From NCBI GenBank assembly GCA_900111435.1, contig FOIY01000002.1:62001-126000 (forward strand): a stretch of 64,000 nucleotides of DNA, in the 5' to 3' direction. Shown in pieces: positions 16,985 through 24,480 of the stretch. The notes below the pieces were generated by a model. The model had not been told where the DNA came from and searched no databases. It was given only the letters and a program-made list of their open reading frames with translations. Within the stretch, counting starts at the first letter, position 1. Every line of letters begins with the position of its first letter. Origin of the DNA: Ruminococcaceae bacterium KH2T8 (GTDB lineage Bacteria; Bacillota; Clostridia; Saccharofermentanales; Saccharofermentanaceae). The translations under genes were made by a program, and so were the position numbers.

Positions 16985-16990
16985 TATAAT
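16985..16990 (+). promoter_or_regulatory. -10 promoter of the VYGP lipoprotein / radical SAM genes
   Basis: TATAAT lies 25 nt before the start codon, between the GNAT gene and the lipoprotein. No separate promoter or terminator is seen before the radical SAM gene. Confidence 0.55.
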
Positions 16991-17015
16991 ATTACAAGAC
17001 AGGAGGATAGATCAT

Positions 17016-17402
17016 ATGAAGAAACCTTCGGATAATCATAAGAAGATAACGGCAGCTAAGATCATTGCCGGCGTTGCAGCTACTGCTGCTCTTTGTCTTA
17101 ATGTAAACGGATGTGTTTATGGTCCCGGTGCAGTTCCCGAAGAGACTGAGTCTGAGCAGACAACTGCGGCTCAGGAAACTACCGAGGAGACTACGGAAGA
17201 GACAACAACCGAAGAGACAACTGCTTTTGATCCGGGTGATAATGATAATCCCGATGTATACGGACCTCCGGATGATTTTGATCCCGCAGATAACGATCTT
17301 CCTGCAGTATACGGACCTCCTGAGGATATGACGGAGGAGATGTCTGAGGATAATATCGAAGATGTTGCAAGGATCGCAGGATTCGATACATCTGAAGAAT
17401 GA
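17016..17402 (+). CDS. Small lipoprotein with three VYGP motifs, putative radical SAM substrate
   Basis: 128 residues. A basic N-terminus and hydrophobic segment end at a lipobox-like VNGC (Cys33). The mature protein opens directly with VYGPG (34-38), continues through a Glu/Thr linker (about 41-70), and has two near-identical repeats, VYGPPDDF (81-88) and VYGPPEDM (98-105), each after an Asp/Asn-rich spacer. GGAGG lies before the ATG. The radical SAM/SPASM enzyme begins 18 nt after its stop. The repeats next to such an enzyme suggest it is modified post-translationally, as in described lipoprotein/radical SAM pairs with a Y-G-x-P motif (from memory). Confidence 0.72.
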   Translation: MKKPSDNHKKITAAKIIAGVAATAALCLNVNGCVYGPGAVPEETESEQTTAAQETTEETTEETTTEETTAFDPGDNDNPDVYGPPDDFDPADNDLPAVYGPPEDMTEEMSEDNIEDVARIAGFDTSEE

Positions 17403-17420
17403 TCATCTGAGAATCAAGTA

Positions 17421-18503
17421 ATGAAAAAAGTTGAAGAAGTAAAGACCCGCCACCTTAATCAGCTGGCGGATTACACTGATAAGCTCTATAAGCGTCCTCA
17501 GCTTCGTGATCTGTTCTTTGAACTTACGACTGCGTGCAATGAAAGGTGCTTTCATTGCGGCAGCAATTGTGATGTTCCGAGTCCCGATGAGCTGACGACA
17601 GATGAATTTAAGATGATATTAGATCAGGTCAAGGAAGACTTTGGCGTCAAGGGTGTATATCTTTGTATCACCGGAGGCGAGCCTCTCCTCAGACCTGATT
17701 TTTTTGAGATCATGAACTATGCCAAGGATCTCGGATTCAGATGGGGTATGACCAGTAATGCGACCCTTATCACTAAGGAGGTCGCACATAAGTTGGCTCA
17801 GTCTGGAATGAGGACTATCTCTATATCGATAGATGGACTTCCCGAGACGCATGACAGGCTTCGCGGTTATAAGAGAGGATATGAACTCGCTATGCGCGGT
17901 GTTCAGAATCTTATCGATGAGGGTGCTTTCTCATCTGTTCAGATTACTACGGTGCTGAACCACGAGAACATGAAGGAGCTCCCTGAACTCTTCGAGATCA
18001 TGAAGGGGATCGATATCGATTCCTGGAGAGTCATTAATCTCGAACCCATCGGCAGAGCGCTTACGCGTCCCGAGCTCATGTGTACTCCCGATGACCTGAG
18101 GACCATGTTCGATTTTATAAAGCAGGCCAGAAAGGACGGCTATCCCGTGCTTTACGGCTGTGAGCATTACCTCGGACTTGACTACGAAGCTGAAGTGCGC
18201 GATTGGTACTGGCTCTGTAATGCCGGAGTCTATACCGCGAGCATCATGAGCAACGGCGATATAGGTGCATGCCTTGATATCGATCGTCATCCTCGTACGA
18301 TTCAGGGAAATATCAGGACTGACAGGTTCAGTGATGTCTGGAATAACAGATTCGAGATATTCAGGAGAGATAAGTCGCAGGATTGTGCAAAGTGCAGCGA
18401 TTGCGAGCACAGCAGATTCTGCAGAGGCGATGCTTACCATTCATGGGACTACAATAAGGACGAGCCTTTGGTCTGTATGAAGGGTATCCTGTTCGACAGA
18501 TAA
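17421..18503 (+). CDS. Radical SAM/SPASM enzyme, putative lipoprotein or peptide maturase
   Basis: 360 residues. The SAM-cluster motif CxxxCxxC is Cys39/Cys43/Cys46, followed by TGGEPLLRPDF (about 84-94) and the usual partial TIM barrel. The C-terminal SPASM domain carries the auxiliary-cluster cysteines LCNAGVY, IGACLDID, DCAKCSDCEHSRFC and a final VCMKG. SPASM enzymes modify ribosomally made peptides or proteins through auxiliary [4Fe-4S] clusters. It is 18 nt downstream of the VYGP lipoprotein with no promoter between, and 9 nt upstream of a dehydrogenase gene. The ribosome binding site is weak, so translation may depend on the upstream gene. Confidence 0.88.
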   Translation: MKKVEEVKTRHLNQLADYTDKLYKRPQLRDLFFELTTACNERCFHCGSNCDVPSPDELTTDEFKMILDQVKEDFGVKGVYLCITGGEPLLRPDFFEIMNYAKDLGFRWGMTSNATLITKEVAHKLAQSGMRTISISIDGLPETHDRLRGYKRGYELAMRGVQNLIDEGAFSSVQITTVLNHENMKELPELFEIMKGIDIDSWRVINLEPIGRALTRPELMCTPDDLRTMFDFIKQARKDGYPVLYGCEHYLGLDYEAEVRDWYWLCNAGVYTASIMSNGDIGACLDIDRHPRTIQGNIRTDRFSDVWNNRFEIFRRDKSQDCAKCSDCEHSRFCRGDAYHSWDYNKDEPLVCMKGILFDR

Positions 18504-18512
18504 TATATTGAT

Positions 18513-19472
18513 ATGAAGATAGCTGTATTGACTCGCGCTCTCGAGCAAAAGCATAAAGAAAAGATCTTGAGTGTCGCTTCCGAGATCGACGCCGAAGTGT
18601 GTTTTGCATCTTCGGAATCTGAGATACCCGCAGAGTATTTACATCCTGATGTAGTATACGGCTTTGGTATGGAGATCGCTAAGAATAATAAGGATCTTAA
18701 GTGGCTTTGCGTTCCTTCGGCCGGAGTAGATTACCTTATGAAACCCGGTGTATTCGCTAATGAGGACTGTATCCTTACGAATTCATCGGGGGCATACGGT
18801 GTTACTATAGCTGAGCATATCATCGCTGTTACATTGATGCTGATGAGAGATCTTCCCATGCATCACTCGGCACAGATTAACCATAAGTGGGGATATGCTA
18901 TCCCTCAGCGTTCGATAATTGGAAGCAGGATCACCGTTCTCGGAACTGGTGATATCGGGTGTGAATTTGCAAGGAGAGCAAGAGCTTTCGAGCCTTTATC
19001 CCTGATCGGTGTCAGCAGAAGCGGCAAATGCAGGGAGGACCTGTTTGACAGGATGTATGAGATAGAAAGACTTGATGAGGTGCTGCCTCAGTCGGATCTT
19101 CTTGTTATGTGCCTGCCTGATACTCCTATGACCAGAGGAATATTATCGCGCGAGAGGATAGCCAAGCTTCCTCGAGGTGCTTTTGTAGTAAATGTAGGCA
19201 GAGGATCTGCCATTGACGAAGATGCTCTGGTCGATGCTCTTGAAGACGGCAGACTGGCCGGAGCAGCACTGGATGTATTCAGCACCGAACCGCTTCCTGA
19301 GGACAGCAGGCTTTGGGATACGAAGAATCTTCTGATCACTCCTCATGTGGCAGGTGATCTGATGCTGCCTCATACGGTTGATAAGAATGTCGATATGTTC
19401 TTAGAGGATCTTATCTTATTTTCAAGCGGTAAAAAGATGAAACATGTAATAGATAAGATCAAGGGATACTGA
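18513..19472 (+). CDS. D-isomer-specific 2-hydroxyacid dehydrogenase
   Basis: A 319-residue NAD(P)-dependent dehydrogenase. The nucleotide-binding loop is VLGTGDIGCEFARRA (GxGxxG). The catalytic Arg lies in CLPDTPMTRG, the Glu in DVFSTEPLPEDS, and the His in ITPHVAGD, matching the Arg-Glu-His triad of the glyoxylate/hydroxypyruvate reductase group. It starts 9 nt after the radical SAM gene without a clear ribosome binding site, so it is probably read from the same transcript. Whether it takes part in the lipoprotein system or is a metabolic passenger cannot be told. Confidence 0.87.
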   Translation: MKIAVLTRALEQKHKEKILSVASEIDAEVCFASSESEIPAEYLHPDVVYGFGMEIAKNNKDLKWLCVPSAGVDYLMKPGVFANEDCILTNSSGAYGVTIAEHIIAVTLMLMRDLPMHHSAQINHKWGYAIPQRSIIGSRITVLGTGDIGCEFARRARAFEPLSLIGVSRSGKCREDLFDRMYEIERLDEVLPQSDLLVMCLPDTPMTRGILSRERIAKLPRGAFVVNVGRGSAIDEDALVDALEDGRLAGAALDVFSTEPLPEDSRLWDTKNLLITPHVAGDLMLPHTVDKNVDMFLEDLILFSSGKKMKHVIDKIKGY

Positions 19473-19484
19473 TACTTACTGTGC

Positions 19485-19490
19485 TATAAT
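19485..19490 (+). promoter_or_regulatory. Extended -10 promoter
   Basis: TGCTATAAT lies 45 nt before the next lipoprotein start codon. Confidence 0.6.
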
Positions 19491-19534
19491 CTTGACTTGA
19501 TAACGATATAAGGGTTTATCAAGGAGATAAAGAT

Positions 19535-20983
19535 ATGAAGGATATGAGTAAAGTAGCATCGCTTATCCTTTGCGCGTCTTTCATGATGAGCATCTGTTCA
19601 TGTGAAGCGATGCAGAGACAGCCTAAGGAAACAGAAGACCTTACGAAGCCGGTCGTCGATCTGGCGGATGATCTCGGAAGGCATATCGTCAATCTGGATT
19701 ATGGATCTATAAGGAATATGTCGACCGAAGGTGACGAAGATCTCGAGACAATAATGAACGATCTGGAATACACCGGGAATTATAACGAAGGAGCAAGAAA
19801 AGAGATCTCTAAGACGCTGGAGTGTAAGACTCTTGAAGATACTGCAGAGGTCAGTGAAGATGGGGATGAGGCATCAATAGATGTTCACTTTGATTATGTT
19901 GATTATGAGAAGCTCATCTCAGATGATATCCTCTATGTCGGAATGACGCCTTTTACTGATGCCCTTGCAGCATGCACGGACAGAATAGAAGTCACTCTGA
20001 CATTTGAGTTTGAGAAGGACGAAAACGGCAAGATGCTCCTTACGAATATCGGAGTAATCAAGGATCTTTTTCCTTATGCATCGGCTGATTTCAATTTCGC
20101 GGAGAGTCTTGATACTTATATCGGAGAACTTACTTTTTCTGGAGAACGATATGATAATCTGGAGCGGACCTATCGCGATACAACATATATTGATTGCGCT
20201 GCGCAAGTTTTGGGTGACGGACAAAGCCTTACCTGGGATTATCGTTTAAAAGTTGAAGTCGGAGGCGAGGTCATCTACGAGTCCGATCTTATATCCGAGA
20301 GCAATCCCATTTATATCGGCGAAAGCTATCCTGACGCTGATGATATTACAGACGAGATCCTTCCTGACGGTGAATACACAGTAAGCCTTGAAACGGAAGG
20401 CGGCTTAGTTCTTGCCAGTGGAACAGTCACGGTTACTCATACTGAGGAGACTGAGCCCGTAAACTATGAGTACTATTGTCCCGAGGGTAACAGTACGATA
20501 CTTCCGGGAACTAGCTACAACGTTACGCTCGATGATGGCCTGGAGTTCAGGGATGCTGACTATGAGACTGTGCAAGGTATCATGGAGAACGGTAATCCTA
20601 ACCATATTGTCGTTCATGCTGATGACGGCCTTTATGGCGATGAGGGATTCTCAGCTCAGTATATACCGGATGCTCACAGTGTAGATGATCCTGCGGCGCA
20701 GGCAGTTTTGCAGGAAAATGTCGACCATACTATCGAGTGGCTTGGTGAAGGGTTCCCGAACAGGGTAATAGAGACAAGAGATGTTACTATCGGAGATCAG
20801 ACTTTTCAGATCACCATGATCGATCAGGGTGAGTCGGCTCAGGGATTGAACTGGGCATGGGGATATATGCTCATCGAGCAGAACGGAGTCGTATATCTTA
20901 TCTACATAGACGGATGTAATATCGATGATATCATGTTGAAGACCGGCATGATCACCGTAGTGGAATCTGATCCCAGGATCTGA
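19535..20983 (+). CDS. Large lipoprotein of unknown function
   Basis: 482 residues with a signal peptide ending in ICSC (lipidation at Cys23). About 170 residues of a possible DUF4878/NTF2-like region follow (negative charges, repeated Asp-Tyr pairs). Then comes a beta-rich central domain (about 200-310) with an LPDGEYTVSLETEGGLVLAS pattern, like an Ig-type fold, and a C-terminal domain (about 330-480). It is anchored to the outer face of the membrane. AAGGAG lies 10 nt before the ATG. It ends at a bidirectional terminator. No family recognised. Confidence 0.75.
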   Translation: MKDMSKVASLILCASFMMSICSCEAMQRQPKETEDLTKPVVDLADDLGRHIVNLDYGSIRNMSTEGDEDLETIMNDLEYTGNYNEGARKEISKTLECKTLEDTAEVSEDGDEASIDVHFDYVDYEKLISDDILYVGMTPFTDALAACTDRIEVTLTFEFEKDENGKMLLTNIGVIKDLFPYASADFNFAESLDTYIGELTFSGERYDNLERTYRDTTYIDCAAQVLGDGQSLTWDYRLKVEVGGEVIYESDLISESNPIYIGESYPDADDITDEILPDGEYTVSLETEGGLVLASGTVTVTHTEETEPVNYEYYCPEGNSTILPGTSYNVTLDDGLEFRDADYETVQGIMENGNPNHIVVHADDGLYGDEGFSAQYIPDAHSVDDPAAQAVLQENVDHTIEWLGEGFPNRVIETRDVTIGDQTFQITMIDQGESAQGLNWAWGYMLIEQNGVVYLIYIDGCNIDDIMLKTGMITVVESDPRI

Positions 20984-21008
20984 GAATAAAGTTATAAGTG
21001 AAATAAAG

Positions 21009-21047
21009 AAGGGACTGTCTCATTATCTGAGGCAGTCCCTTGTTGTC
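21009..21047. terminator. Bidirectional intrinsic terminator
   Basis: A 14-bp stem AAGGGACTGTCTCA with TGAGGCAGTCCCTT lies between convergent genes. T-rich tails lie on both sides (TTGTTGTCTCTTT on plus, CTTTATTTC on minus). Confidence 0.82.
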
Positions 21048-21050
21048 TCT

Positions 21051-21845
21051 TTATCCTACGAGCCACTTGTGCTTTTCTACACTGTATAGCGGGATGAACG
21101 GAACCATTATCGGAGTAGTCTTAACATATTCACGGTAGGCGGGATCCTCGCCGTAATGTTTGTTCTGGCGTATCTCGAGCCTTCTTGCTCCGCTGAACAT
21201 TACATATATGATACCGAGGTATCCGAGGAGCGATAATATCCAGCCCAATACGGAAGTGAATGCTCCGATCCCTGAGATAAATACACCTGTCCAGAAGATC
21301 ATCTCTCCTAAGTAGTTGGGGCATCTTACGATCTTAAAAAGTCCCGTGCAGACAAATGTATTGGGGTTGATCTTCTTGGCGTTGTTCTTCTGGATATCGG
21401 CTATGGTCTCGAAAGTAACTCCGAAAGCCATTATGAGAATACCGATTATAAGGCTAACCTTAGCTCCTGATGATTCGTTTAATCTGAAGTAAACAGGAGC
21501 GGTCTGGCATGCATAAAGCAGGGCACATGTTATCCAGATAGCGAGCTTTATGGGGAACTTCATGTTCTTTCCGTCTGAGATCTCGCCCTTCATCTTTTTA
21601 TTATATGTGCTGCTCTTGAGCTCTCTTATGAGCAGATATCCTGACAGCCTGTTGCCGTAAATGAAGAGGAGGAGACAGATGATGATGCCGAGTGCATCGA
21701 TATTGCCGCTGAATGCTATCAGGGAAGCAATTCCGATAGCCGCGATCGAGAATCCGTACCCGAGCGAAATGAAATAGACGTATTTGTAAAATCCGATGGC
21801 GGAAACGACGAGTGCTATCGCCAGCATGATAAGGAACCGGTTCAT
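21051..21845 (-). CDS. Isoprenylcysteine carboxyl methyltransferase-like / DUF1295 membrane protein
   Basis: A 264-residue protein with about seven hydrophobic segments. The C-terminal half has the signature of the ICMT / steroid 5-alpha-reductase-like superfamily: TFVCTGLFKIVRCPNYLGEM (Pro-Asn-Tyr-Leu-Gly-Glu), then a helix pair and RRLEIRQNKHYGEDPAYREY. Bacterial members are membrane methyltransferases or reductases of unknown lipid-like substrate. The start is fixed by GGAGG 6 nt upstream. On its 5' side lies a structured leader with its own promoter and an intrinsic terminator, suggesting control by attenuation. Confidence 0.82.
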   Translation of the reverse strand: MNRFLIMLAIALVVSAIGFYKYVYFISLGYGFSIAAIGIASLIAFSGNIDALGIIICLLLFIYGNRLSGYLLIRELKSSTYNKKMKGEISDGKNMKFPIKLAIWITCALLYACQTAPVYFRLNESSGAKVSLIIGILIMAFGVTFETIADIQKNNAKKINPNTFVCTGLFKIVRCPNYLGEMIFWTGVFISGIGAFTSVLGWILSLLGYLGIIYVMFSGARRLEIRQNKHYGEDPAYREYVKTTPIMVPFIPLYSVEKHKWLVG

Positions 21846-21949
21846 AAGACACCTCCTTAATAGCATTCAACCTGATCTTACGTAAATAAATTAATGAAGC
21901 GTATAGACAAAAATGCGCATCTGTCTGAAATTGATCTGTTTTTTGGCAT

Positions 21950-21981
21950 AAAAAAACTCTGCACATTTCAGATGTGCAGAG
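21950..21981 (-). terminator. Intrinsic terminator inside the leader of the DUF1295 gene
   Basis: On the minus strand CTCTGCACAT pairs perfectly with ATGTGCAGAG over 10 bp (loop CTGAA) and is followed by seven T. It lies about 105 nt upstream of the start codon at 21845, so read-through is needed to express that gene. Confidence 0.85.
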
Positions 21982-22088
21982 GATGCCTATTCTTTATGAC
22001 CAATTTGCATCAGACTAGTTACTCGTTCCCTCATGAGCCTCTATACAAAGGATTTTCGCTACCTGACCGGCAAATATCATTTGATCAT
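21982..22088 (-). ncRNA. Candidate riboswitch-like leader RNA
   Basis: The minus-strand transcript between the promoter (22095-22124) and the terminator (21950-21981) has a closing stem AUUUGC (22075-22070) with GCAAAU (22008-22003) around about 60 nt. It encloses a CUC/GAG hairpin and a purine-rich GGUCAGGUAGCGAAAAUCC segment. The 3' strand of the stem is part of GAUGC, which can instead pair with GCAUC just before the terminator. Two exclusive structures in front of a terminator and a gene are the layout of an attenuating riboswitch. It does not match a consensus I remember. Confidence 0.55.
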
Positions 22089-22094
22089 GTTTAG

Positions 22095-22124
22095 ATTATA
22101 ACCCCTATCAAAAATAATTGTGAA
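22095..22124 (-). promoter_or_regulatory. Promoter of the minus-strand leader
   Basis: On the minus strand TTCACA (22124-22119) and TATAAT (22100-22095) are 18 bp apart. The predicted start is near 22088. Confidence 0.68.
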
Positions 22125-22130
22125 AACAAT

Positions 22131-22151
22131 TTGTGAACAAACACTTCACAA
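22131..22151. promoter_or_regulatory. Inverted TTGTGAA repeat, possible operator
   Basis: TTGTGAA-N7-TTCACAA is a perfect inverted repeat. Two more copies of TTGTGAA lie at 22118-22124 (on the -35 of the minus promoter) and 22210-22216. No bound factor is known. Confidence 0.4.
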
Positions 22152-22243
22152 ATCAAAATATATCGGTAAATGCAGTAATTAAAGGTGTTTCGCGGAAACT
22201 GAATGTGAATTGTGAAGTTTTTGGTATTGGAGGAATTACACAA

Positions 22244-22271
22244 AAAGAGATAAAGTACACTTTATCTCTTT
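22244..22271. repeat. Perfect 12-bp inverted repeat before the SplB-like gene
   Basis: AAAGAGATAAAG and CTTTATCTCTTT pair completely around a TACA loop. It lies about 30 bp upstream of the -10 box at 22300. It could be an operator, or a weak terminator shielding the gene from upstream transcription. Confidence 0.55.
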
Positions 22272-22299
22272 CAGATCGGAAATATGAATATATGTTTGG

Positions 22300-22305
22300 T
22301 ATAAT
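22300..22305 (+). promoter_or_regulatory. Extended -10 promoter of the SplB-like gene
   Basis: TGGTATAAT predicts a transcript start near 22312, which supports ATG 22337 over the longer frame beginning at 22133. Confidence 0.6.
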
Positions 22306-22336
22306 CAATATTGACAGATCGATATTCGGAGGGATT

Positions 22337-23215
22337 ATGCATTTTACTGATGCCAAGGGAATACTTACGGGTAACGGCGGACGGCAGGGGATGAACATCT
22401 ACCGCGGGTGTACTCACGGCTGCATCTATTGTGACAGCAGAAGTAACTGTTATCAGTTCACTCATCCTTTCGAAGACATTGAAGTCAAGCAGAATGCGCC
22501 TGAGCTTCTTGAGAAGGCTCTGAGGTCCAAGCGAAAGAAGTGCATGATCGGTACAGGGGCTATGTCTGACCCTTATATGCATTGCGAATCAGAGCTGCAC
22601 CTGATGAGAAGATGCCTTGAGATCATACGTGATAACGGATTCGGAGTAGCGGTACAGACTAAATCTGATCGTATACTTGAAGATATCGATCTGCTCGACG
22701 AGATCAATCGGAAGACAAAGTGTGTAGTTCAGGTTACTCTCACCACTTTTGACGACGACCTTTGTTCCGTTATCGAACCTCATGTCTGTAATACCAAAAG
22801 ACGTATCGAAGTCCTTGAGGCAATGAAGGAACGTGGGATACCTACGGTCGTGTGGCTGACTCCGATCCTTCCGTTTATAAACGATAACGAAGATAATATC
22901 ATCGCTATCCTGAATGAGTGTGTCAGGGTAGGGGTAAAAGGGATCATCTGTTTTGATATGGGAGTTACCTTGAGGGACGGTGACCGTGAGTATTTCTACG
23001 CTGCACTCGATAAGCATTTTCCGGGGCTCAAGCAGAGATATATCGAACGATATGGCAACAGATACGAATTATCCAGCCCGGACTCTCTGCGCCTCATGAA
23101 GATCTTCAGGAAGATCTGTAAGGATAATGGGATCATGTATGATCCTGATGAGTGTTTTGCATATCTTAATGAATTCCCCGAAAAGTATAAGCAGATAAGT
23201 ATCTTCGACTGCTGA
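22337..23215 (+). CDS. Radical SAM protein, SplB-like family
   Basis: 292 residues. GRQGMNIYRGCTHGCIYCDS carries the CxxxCxxC cluster motif (Cys25/Cys29/Cys32), followed by IGTGAMSDPYMHCE and QTKSDRILEDIDLL. This is the pattern of the spore-photoproduct-lyase-like radical SAM group whose members lack the lyase-specific parts and have unknown substrates. No SPASM domain is present. GGAGGG lies just before the ATG. It has its own promoter and a divergent relation to the leader RNA on the other strand. Confidence 0.85.
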   Translation: MHFTDAKGILTGNGGRQGMNIYRGCTHGCIYCDSRSNCYQFTHPFEDIEVKQNAPELLEKALRSKRKKCMIGTGAMSDPYMHCESELHLMRRCLEIIRDNGFGVAVQTKSDRILEDIDLLDEINRKTKCVVQVTLTTFDDDLCSVIEPHVCNTKRRIEVLEAMKERGIPTVVWLTPILPFINDNEDNIIAILNECVRVGVKGIICFDMGVTLRDGDREYFYAALDKHFPGLKQRYIERYGNRYELSSPDSLRLMKIFRKICKDNGIMYDPDECFAYLNEFPEKYKQISIFDC

Positions 23216-23262
23216 GCATTTCCCCGAATATAAATAGCAGGCTATCTAAAGCAAGTTTGTGA

Positions 23263-23268
23263 TATTAT
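23263..23268 (+). promoter_or_regulatory. Extended -10 promoter of the LytTR operon
   Basis: TGATATTAT lies 34 nt before the LytTR start codon. Confidence 0.5.
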
Positions 23269-23301
23269 AGCTTGCGAGGAAAGGGAGATGAAAAGGAAGA
23301 T

Positions 23302-23772
23302 ATGAAGATCAATCTTTACGAAGATAAGGATAACGTGCAGGAGCATGTTGACGTGTATTATGCGAATATGCGTCCTCTGGTAAAACAGATAATCGATGCC
23401 GTTAATTCTGACAGACCTTCTCTGTCTGGACGTCCTGCTGATGATGACCTTGATGACGGCGAGGCGGTGCTGCTCGATCCCAAGGAGATATATTATCTCG
23501 ATCATATAGACAGAAAGCTCTTTGCTTATACGAAGAACGGAGTCTATCGTGTAATGGAGACACTTGCCTCGTGTGAAGAGATGCTCTGGAACTATGGGTT
23601 CGTAAGAGTCTCAAAATCAAATCTCATAAATATCTACAAGATCAGGCAGCTCAAGCCGGATCTTAATATGAAGGTCTTTGCGTCGTTTGATAACGGTGAG
23701 AGGATCTGTATCAACAGAAGCTACAAGAAGAGCTTCACTGAATATCTGCAGAAGATGAGGAGGATGACCTGA
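23302..23772 (+). CDS. LytTR-domain DNA-binding regulator
   Basis: 156 residues with no receiver domain. The C-terminal 100 residues are a LytTR domain: LLDPKEIYYLDHIDRKLFAY, then a VYRVMETLASCEEML segment and FVRVSKSNLINIYKIRQLKP, which is the DNA-contact region. In Bacillota such single-domain regulators usually sit with a DUF3021 membrane protein that holds them inactive. That partner follows here with TGATG stop/start overlap. AAAGGAAG precedes the ATG. Confidence 0.9.
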   Translation: MKINLYEDKDNVQEHVDVYYANMRPLVKQIIDAVNSDRPSLSGRPADDDLDDGEAVLLDPKEIYYLDHIDRKLFAYTKNGVYRVMETLASCEEMLWNYGFVRVSKSNLINIYKIRQLKPDLNMKVFASFDNGERICINRSYKKSFTEYLQKMRRMT

Positions 23773-24221
23773 TGCGTGAGAAGATCTCATCTTTTTTGAT
23801 CGAACTATGCTGTGTTTACACGATCATATCCGTTGTCGGTGCGATCGTTAATATGATCTGCGGTACCGAGACTAATAACCTCAATGTACTTGTTATGTTT
23901 GCTACGTGCATAATCGCAACTTTCGTGCTCTATATGCATAAGCTCTTTGATACATGGAGCCCTCTGGCCATGATAGTCGTGCAGTATCTGACTGCGTGCG
24001 TTCTTTGCGCGATAATGCTCTTTATCATTAGCTTGGTGGTAGAACCCATAACACCGAGAGGCTGGTACGAGTTCTATCGTTCGTTTACGATACCTTATAT
24101 CTTTCTGGCAGGATTTTATTACTACAGAGCATATAATGAAGCCAAAAAGCAGCGTGATCTTCTTGCAGAGATCCAGGAGAAGGCTGAGAAGTCTGAACAG
24201 GTTGAGGATAAAGAAGAGTAA
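23772..24221 (+). CDS. DUF3021 membrane protein, partner of the LytTR regulator
   Basis: 149 residues with four membrane helices (LIELCCVYTIISVVGAIVNM; LVMFATCIIATFVLYM; VVQYLTACVLCAIMLFIISL; FTIPYIFLAGFYYYR) and a charged C-terminal coiled tail. Order, size and the shared stop/start with the LytTR gene identify it as DUF3021, which acts as the membrane antagonist or sensor of its LytTR regulator. The signal and target genes are unknown. Confidence 0.85.
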   Translation: MREKISSFLIELCCVYTIISVVGAIVNMICGTETNNLNVLVMFATCIIATFVLYMHKLFDTWSPLAMIVVQYLTACVLCAIMLFIISLVVEPITPRGWYEFYRSFTIPYIFLAGFYYYRAYNEAKKQRDLLAEIQEKAEKSEQVEDKEE

Positions 24222-24239
24222 GGCTATAGGAGGTTCAGT

Positions 24240-24467
24240 ATGAGCATCTTGATCAAGGATACGACAAGAGAAGAACGCGAGAGGATAGTCGAGGAATCGA
24301 TAGGTAATATCAGCGGATCCTGTGACGGTTGTATGGCCGGTCTTGCCGAGATGTATCAGGATTATATCGACGGCAAGAAAGAAATCAGAGATATCAATAT
24401 GGAATTTAAGGCCCGCTACGAGTCGGGGGATGACGGTCCGACCAAGTCGGGTTGCGGCTATATGTGA
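24240..24467 (+). CDS. Small conserved cysteine-containing protein
   Basis: 75 residues, acidic, with SCDGCMAGL in the middle and SGCGYM at the C-terminus. An excellent AGGAGG lies 5 nt before the ATG. Proteins of this type are widespread in Clostridia and are sometimes labelled PurH-related without basis. The spaced cysteines suggest a metal site. It follows the DUF3021 gene by 18 nt and precedes a HAD phosphatase by 13 nt, so it belongs to the same transcript. Function unknown. Confidence 0.75.
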   Translation: MSILIKDTTREERERIVEESIGNISGSCDGCMAGLAEMYQDYIDGKKEIRDINMEFKARYESGDDGPTKSGCGYM

Positions 24468-24480
24468 GCTCGAGGTCCTT

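Noticed and set aside
22003-22075. Similarity of GGUCAGGUAGCG in the minus-strand leader to the 3' part of c-di-GMP-I riboswitches
   Set aside because: Only a few bases agree and the 5' conserved parts of that class are missing.
22133-22336. 68-codon N-terminal extension of the SplB-like radical SAM protein
   Set aside because: The extension contains a 12-bp palindrome and an extended -10 box, lacks a ribosome binding site, and is not similar to family N-termini. ATG 22337 has GGAGGG.
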